Origin: UBA11098 sp041671525
Lineage (GTDB): Bacteria; Patescibacteriota; Minisyncoccia; Moranbacterales; UBA2206
Direction of reading: 5' to 3'
NCBI GenBank assembly: GCA_041671525.1
Contig: JBAZBJ010000001.1
Coordinates: forward strand, 62,001-126,000
DNA: 64,000 bases
The position numbers and the translations under genes were made by a program. Each line of letters opens with the position of its first letter. Position 1 is the first letter of the stretch. Below the pieces are notes generated by a model. It saw only the letters and a program-made list of their open reading frames with translations, searched no databases and was not told where the DNA came from. Of this stretch, positions 59,933-64,000 are shown piece by piece.

Positions 59933-59941
59933 TGCTATAAT
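59933..59941 (+). promoter_or_regulatory. Extended -10 promoter in the envelope cluster
   Basis: TGCTATAAT, an extended -10 motif, lies 25 bases before the ATG at 59967 with no clear -35. It gives the third GT4 gene and the genes after it their own start. Confidence 0.55.
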
Positions 59942-59966
59942 TGAGTCATAATTCTAGCAATATTTT

Positions 59967-61124
59967 ATGCGCATCGGAATTGACGCGAGATTTTATGGAT
60001 CGATCGGAAAGGGGCTTGGTCGCTACACGCAAAAACTGATTGAAAATTTGGAAAAAATAGACACACAGAATGATTATTTTGTTTTTTTGCGTAAGGAAAA
60101 TTTTGCCGAATATCAGCCGGCGAACAATAATTTTCAGAAAGTTTTGGCGGATTATCGCTGGTATACCTTTGCCGAGCAAATCAGCATGCCGGAACTGCTC
60201 AAAGAGTATAAATTAGATCTGGTGCATTTTCCGCATTTTAATGTGCCAATATTTTACCGCAAGGATTTCGTGGTGACAATCCATGATCTCATCTTGATCC
60301 ATTTCCCGACGCTGCGTGGCACAACTTTAAATCCAGTCATGTATTGGTTGAAGTTTGCCGCCTATAAACTGGCAATCGGCTCTGCGATCCGTCGCGCCAA
60401 GAAGATTATTGCGGTTTCTGATTTTACCCGGCAGGACATTTTGAATCATTATCGCGTCGATCCACAGAAAATTGTGCGGACGTATGAAGCGTGTGATGAT
60501 TTTTGCAATATTTCGGATAGTGATGAACCCGCGATTATGCGAAAATATGGTCTGCCAGTGGATAATTGTGGTATAATAAAGCCATACCTGCTATATGTGG
60601 GCAACCCGTATCCACACAAAAATCTGGAAAGATTGATCCGGTCATTCAAACAACTACAAGCGGCGGACAAAGACCTTTTTTTGGCGTTGGTTGGCAAAGA
60701 TGATTATTTTTATCAGCGGTTACAATGTTTGGTCAAAGCTGAGGCAGTCAAAAACGTGATTTTTCTGGGGTATGTGCCGGATCGTGATCTGGATATTATC
60801 TACAAAAAAGCTAAGCTGTATGTTTTCCCATCATTGTATGAGGGATTTGGCATTCCACCGCTGGAAGCCATGGCCAAGGGCGTGCCGGTTGCTTCATCCG
60901 ACCATCCGTGCATGATGGAGGTTTTGGAGGATAGTGCTTGTTATTTTGATGCGAGAAATGTGGAAAAAATAGCACAAGCTATCAGTCAATTACTGGGAGA
61001 TGAAAAATTGCAACAAGAACTGATAGAAAAAGGATATAAGCAGATTCAAAAATATAGTTGGAAAAAAATGGCGCTAGAGACTTTGGAAATTTATAACGGT
61101 CTTTTTGATGCAAAACAAAAATAG
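59967..61124 (+). CDS. GT4-family glycosyltransferase
   Basis: A 385-residue GT-B enzyme. GIDARFYGSIGKGLGRYTQ near the start, LLYVGNPYPHKNLERLI near residue 212 and EGFGIPPLEAMAKGVP near residue 295 (EX7E). It overlaps the next gene by 17 bases. Confidence 0.92.
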   Translation: MRIGIDARFYGSIGKGLGRYTQKLIENLEKIDTQNDYFVFLRKENFAEYQPANNNFQKVLADYRWYTFAEQISMPELLKEYKLDLVHFPHFNVPIFYRKDFVVTIHDLILIHFPTLRGTTLNPVMYWLKFAAYKLAIGSAIRRAKKIIAVSDFTRQDILNHYRVDPQKIVRTYEACDDFCNISDSDEPAIMRKYGLPVDNCGIIKPYLLYVGNPYPHKNLERLIRSFKQLQAADKDLFLALVGKDDYFYQRLQCLVKAEAVKNVIFLGYVPDRDLDIIYKKAKLYVFPSLYEGFGIPPLEAMAKGVPVASSDHPCMMEVLEDSACYFDARNVEKIAQAISQLLGDEKLQQELIEKGYKQIQKYSWKKMALETLEIYNGLFDAKQK

Positions 61125-63696
61125 AAAAAATATAATCGCGCAAATGTTTGATGTGCGTCCCGTGGATCAGGACGGAATTTTTGATTTGGAAAAAATCCGG
61201 TCTGCGGAAAAAATCATAAAGATTGTACCGCGAGGAAATTTGAACAAGACTGAGGAGCGATTCGGTGAAATTTTTTCCGATATCAAGCACCCGGACGTGT
61301 TCACGGATGAAGTGCGGCGGTTTCAAAAAATTGTTGCGGCAGAAAAAAAACAGATTCAGACGAAAATTCCGATCGTCGTCGCGGCGGATTCTGGCATTCA
61401 GATCAATACCAAGATGATAGAGCCGCGAATCGCGCGGCCGAGATTTGTGCCGGACGAAGTAAGAGTGGAATTGCGACCGATCCGGGCGGTGATGCCGCCG
61501 ATCAGTCGACCAACGGAAAAAATTGTGCAGCAAGCTCCGGCAATAAATAGGTCAATCAAGACCAATTTTTCCCGGCCAAGTTATTTTGATGAAATCCAGA
61601 AAACCTACGCTGCGCCGCCGCCAAAAGACCGGTGGTTCAGAAAATTACGACAGGAATTTAGTGCGCTTCGCGAAAAAGTTGCCGAAAAGCACGCCTTTGT
61701 GCAGCAAGGCCGCCGGAAATTTGCTTTTTCCTTCGCGACCGTGGCCGTCGTCATTTTTTGTGTAATTTTTGGCACGGGTTTTGCGAAAAAAGGCTTACAG
61801 GTCAAGGGTCTGGTTTTGGGTAACGGGCAAGGCGCCTATGTCGATCTGGTGCAGGCCAAGGAGGAAATTATGCAGAAAAATTTTGAGAGTTCAGAAATGA
61901 AATTCAATGATGCCTATGACCGCTTTGATAAAATATCGCAGGATCTAAACAGTCTAGGCGGAGCGTTGATTGAGGCGAGTCGCTTTGTGCCGTATGCCTC
62001 CAGGCTTTCGACCGGCGCGGCGCTGGCACAGGCCGGGAAGGATGCTTCTCGCATTGGTGTGTTGGCCGGAAAAATAATGCAGAGCATGGACAGTGTAAAA
62101 AATCCGCTGGACAACTCTCAGATTGAGACCGGCCAGGCTGATTCTGTTTCGTTGCTAAAAATATTCCAGGATACGACGCAGAACGCTAAAGAAATTCAAA
62201 CGTTGCTTCTGGACGCGCAAGAGAATATTGATAAAATAAATGTGGATGATTTGCCGGCGGCACAAAGAGCGCAATTTGTGACGATCAAAAATCAGTTGCC
62301 GGAGGTGAATAAATTTTTGACGGCTATCATTGGCAATAGTCATATTTTTACCGATGTCCTGGGTGGCAACGGTCCGCGGAAATATTTGTTCCTCTTCCAA
62401 AACAATCAAGAGATGCGCGCCACCGGTGGTTTTATCGGCACCTATGGTGTGCTGGATATTTTCAACGGCCGGATCAATAAATTTTTTATTGATGGCATTT
62501 TCAATCCGGACGGGCAGCTGCGGGAAAAGGTGGTGCCGCCGGAGCCGATCCAAAAAATTAGCGCGGCTTGGAGCTTGCATGACAGCAACTGGTTCCCGAA
62601 TTTTCCAGTCTCAGCAGAGAAAGCCACTTGGTTTTATGAAAAGACCGGGGGGCCGACGGTAGACGGCGTGATCACGATGACGCCGGCGGTGATGCAAAAA
62701 CTTTTGGCCGTGACCGGGCCGATCGATCTGCCGGATTACGGCGTGACAGTGGACAAGGATAATTTTGTGGAAAAGGTGCAACAAGAAGTGGAAGTCGATT
62801 ATGACAAGGAACTCAATCAGCCCAAGAAAATTTTGGCTGATCTGGCGCCCAAAATTTTGGACAGGATTTTCAATGCCAGAAGTTTTTCGGATATCGCCCG
62901 AACGCTGAATATTTTGAACGAAAGTCTCAATGAAAAACAAATTTTGATCTATTCCAAAAATTTTGAAATTGAAAAGGAGTTATCAAATTTGGGCTGGTCC
63001 GGCGAAGTTCTAAATACGCAGAAGGATTATCTGAGTGTCATTAACACTAATATCAACGGTTTCAAGACGGACGGCATGATTGAGGAAAAAATTGAGCATC
63101 AAGCTGAGATTCAGGCTGATGGCTCGGTGATTGACACCGTGACCGTGACTAGGCACCATAAGGGAGGTAACGAGGCCTATGAATTCTGGAATAAGGTCAA
63201 TGCCGATTATATGCGCGTGTATGTGCCCAAAGGTTCGCAACTGCTGAGCACGGAGGGTCAGACGCGTGAATTTGTCACACCGCCTCTGGACTACGGGGCG
63301 CTGAACTTCAAGCGCGACGCGCAAGTGCAGATGGAAAAAGAGGCGATGAAAATTGACGAGGCGAGCGGCACAACCATTTATGATGATGGTGAGAAAACCG
63401 TGTTTGCCAATTGGGTCTATGTCAGTCCGCAAGAGACGGTCACCGTCAAATATAAATACGTGCTGCCCTTCAAGGTGGATTTAAGTCGGAAAAACAATCC
63501 GGTGGACACCTATTCTTTGCTGGCGCAGAAACAATCCGGCAGCGTCGGCAGTCAATTCATTTCGCAGATCAAATATCCGGATGAGTTTAAAATAAATTGG
63601 AAATATCCGGATGGCGCCACAACCAATGGCAATAATTTGAAATTAGAGACTGATTTGAGGACGGATAAATTTGTGGGCGTGGCCTTCACGAAGTAA
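61108..63696 (+). CDS. DUF4012-domain membrane protein
   Basis: An 862-residue protein: a 200-residue cytosolic N-terminus with Arg/Lys/Pro-rich stretches, one membrane segment (about residues 208-228), and a large outside part. The segment KYLFLFQNNQEMRATGGFIGTYG near residue 428 is typical of DUF4012. Such proteins are large and common in Gram-positive-like and CPR genomes; function unknown, probably envelope-related. ATG 61108 is used over the TTG at 61105. Confidence 0.85.
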   Translation: MQNKNRKNIIAQMFDVRPVDQDGIFDLEKIRSAEKIIKIVPRGNLNKTEERFGEIFSDIKHPDVFTDEVRRFQKIVAAEKKQIQTKIPIVVAADSGIQINTKMIEPRIARPRFVPDEVRVELRPIRAVMPPISRPTEKIVQQAPAINRSIKTNFSRPSYFDEIQKTYAAPPPKDRWFRKLRQEFSALREKVAEKHAFVQQGRRKFAFSFATVAVVIFCVIFGTGFAKKGLQVKGLVLGNGQGAYVDLVQAKEEIMQKNFESSEMKFNDAYDRFDKISQDLNSLGGALIEASRFVPYASRLSTGAALAQAGKDASRIGVLAGKIMQSMDSVKNPLDNSQIETGQADSVSLLKIFQDTTQNAKEIQTLLLDAQENIDKINVDDLPAAQRAQFVTIKNQLPEVNKFLTAIIGNSHIFTDVLGGNGPRKYLFLFQNNQEMRATGGFIGTYGVLDIFNGRINKFFIDGIFNPDGQLREKVVPPEPIQKISAAWSLHDSNWFPNFPVSAEKATWFYEKTGGPTVDGVITMTPAVMQKLLAVTGPIDLPDYGVTVDKDNFVEKVQQEVEVDYDKELNQPKKILADLAPKILDRIFNARSFSDIARTLNILNESLNEKQILIYSKNFEIEKELSNLGWSGEVLNTQKDYLSVINTNINGFKTDGMIEEKIEHQAEIQADGSVIDTVTVTRHHKGGNEAYEFWNKVNADYMRVYVPKGSQLLSTEGQTREFVTPPLDYGALNFKRDAQVQMEKEAMKIDEASGTTIYDDGEKTVFANWVYVSPQETVTVKYKYVLPFKVDLSRKNNPVDTYSLLAQKQSGSVGSQFISQIKYPDEFKINWKYPDGATTNGNNLKLETDLRTDKFVGVAFTK

Positions 63697-63706
63697 AAAC
63701 ATTTGT

Positions 63707-64000
63707 ATGATCAAAACACTTTTCAATAATCGTCTTTTAAATTCCCGACCATCTGAATCGGTGATCGCTTCGGCCTTTATCATCACGGTGGCCGGCGTCA
63801 TCGGCAACGTGCTGGGACTTTTTCGGGATCGCATGCTGGCTTCGAATTTTGGTGCCGGCGACACACTGGACGTCTATTATGCCGCCTTTCGTATTCCGGA
63901 TCTGATTTACAATCTCTTGATTCTAGGCGCTCTGTCGGCGGCCTTCATCCCGGTTTTTACGGGACTCATTAGCAAGGAAAAAGAAGCGGAGGCCTGGAAA
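63707..64000 (+). CDS. murJ: MurJ-like lipid II flippase, 5' part
   Basis: A partial CDS running off the window, 98 codons seen. It begins MIKTLFNNRLLNS, then SVIASAFIITVAGVIGNVLGL, FRDRMLASNFGAGDTLDVYYA and AFRIPDLIYNLL, the N-terminal membrane helices of MurJ/MviN, with the conserved Arg pattern of helix 1-2. It moves lipid-linked precursors across the membrane. It lies 10 bases after the DUF4012 gene. Confidence 0.92.
   Translation, partial: MIKTLFNNRLLNSRPSESVIASAFIITVAGVIGNVLGLFRDRMLASNFGAGDTLDVYYAAFRIPDLIYNLLILGALSAAFIPVFTGLISKEKEAEAWK

Overview
The window looks like a chromosomal segment of a small-genome bacterium of the Patescibacteria/CPR type (Parcubacteria- or Moranbacteria-like). 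This is inference, at moderate to low confidence. It rests on the AT-rich gene starts of the form AAAATATG with no Shine-Dalgarno (SD) sequence, the tight same-strand packing, the DUF4012 + MurJ + glycosyltransferase envelope cluster, a diversity-generating retroelement (DGR) and the lack of any Gram-specific marker. No tRNA, rRNA or CRISPR array was seen.

Layout. 1-5.0 kb: a run of unrelated accessory genes (peptidase E-like, HAD phosphatase, HExxH protein, GNAT, APH-like kinase, small membrane proteins). 5.2-13.0 kb: the most striking system, a DGR. Its two target genes each end in a 126-bp variable repeat (VR1 8450-8575, VR2 11024-11149). One target is fused to a MoxR-type AAA+ ATPase and the cluster opens with a HExxH + VWA protein. 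The template repeat (11448-11573), an accessory Avd-like protein on the opposite strand and the reverse transcriptase follow. Both variable repeats differ from the template almost only at template adenines. 13.2-17.1 kb: tyrosine recombinase, two secreted proteins, MltG. 17.2-20.1 kb: an AbiE-type toxin-antitoxin pair (toxin 5' end apparently frameshifted), a ParB-like protein and a methyltransferase. 20.2-23.9 kb: an island whose genes have strong GGAGG ribosome sites, ending in a radical SAM enzyme and a TIM-barrel-like protein.

24.0-43.8 kb: the virion module of a short-tailed (podovirus-like) prophage: portal, scaffold, SU10-like capsid protein, tail/neck proteins, virion amidase, fibre, a 1310-residue protein with an ADP-ribosyltransferase-like segment, holin-like protein, endolysin, integrase and a small HTH protein. 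A sigma70-like promoter, a long structured leader and a terminator hairpin lie directly before the portal gene. No terminase or replication genes are present in the window.

43.8-64 kb: core genome. It holds a candidate ~300-nt non-coding RNA, a NUDIX hydrolase, SecD/SecF, a GGDEF protein, TyrRS, a stand-alone tRNA-binding domain next to a monomeric mitochondrial-type PheRS (catalytic core + FDX-ACB), ValRS and RNase P RNA. It ends in an envelope polysaccharide cluster (sugar-phosphate transferase, three GT4 glycosyltransferases, a Wzz-like protein, a DUF4012 protein) and the start of murJ.

How the parts relate: the DGR would use the TR transcript, RT and Avd to rewrite the C-terminal ligand-binding face of two paralogous target domains. 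One of these domains is physically tied to a MoxR ATPase whose usual partners are VWA proteins, which suggests a diversified NTP-driven recognition or defence/surface complex. This function is inferred, not shown.
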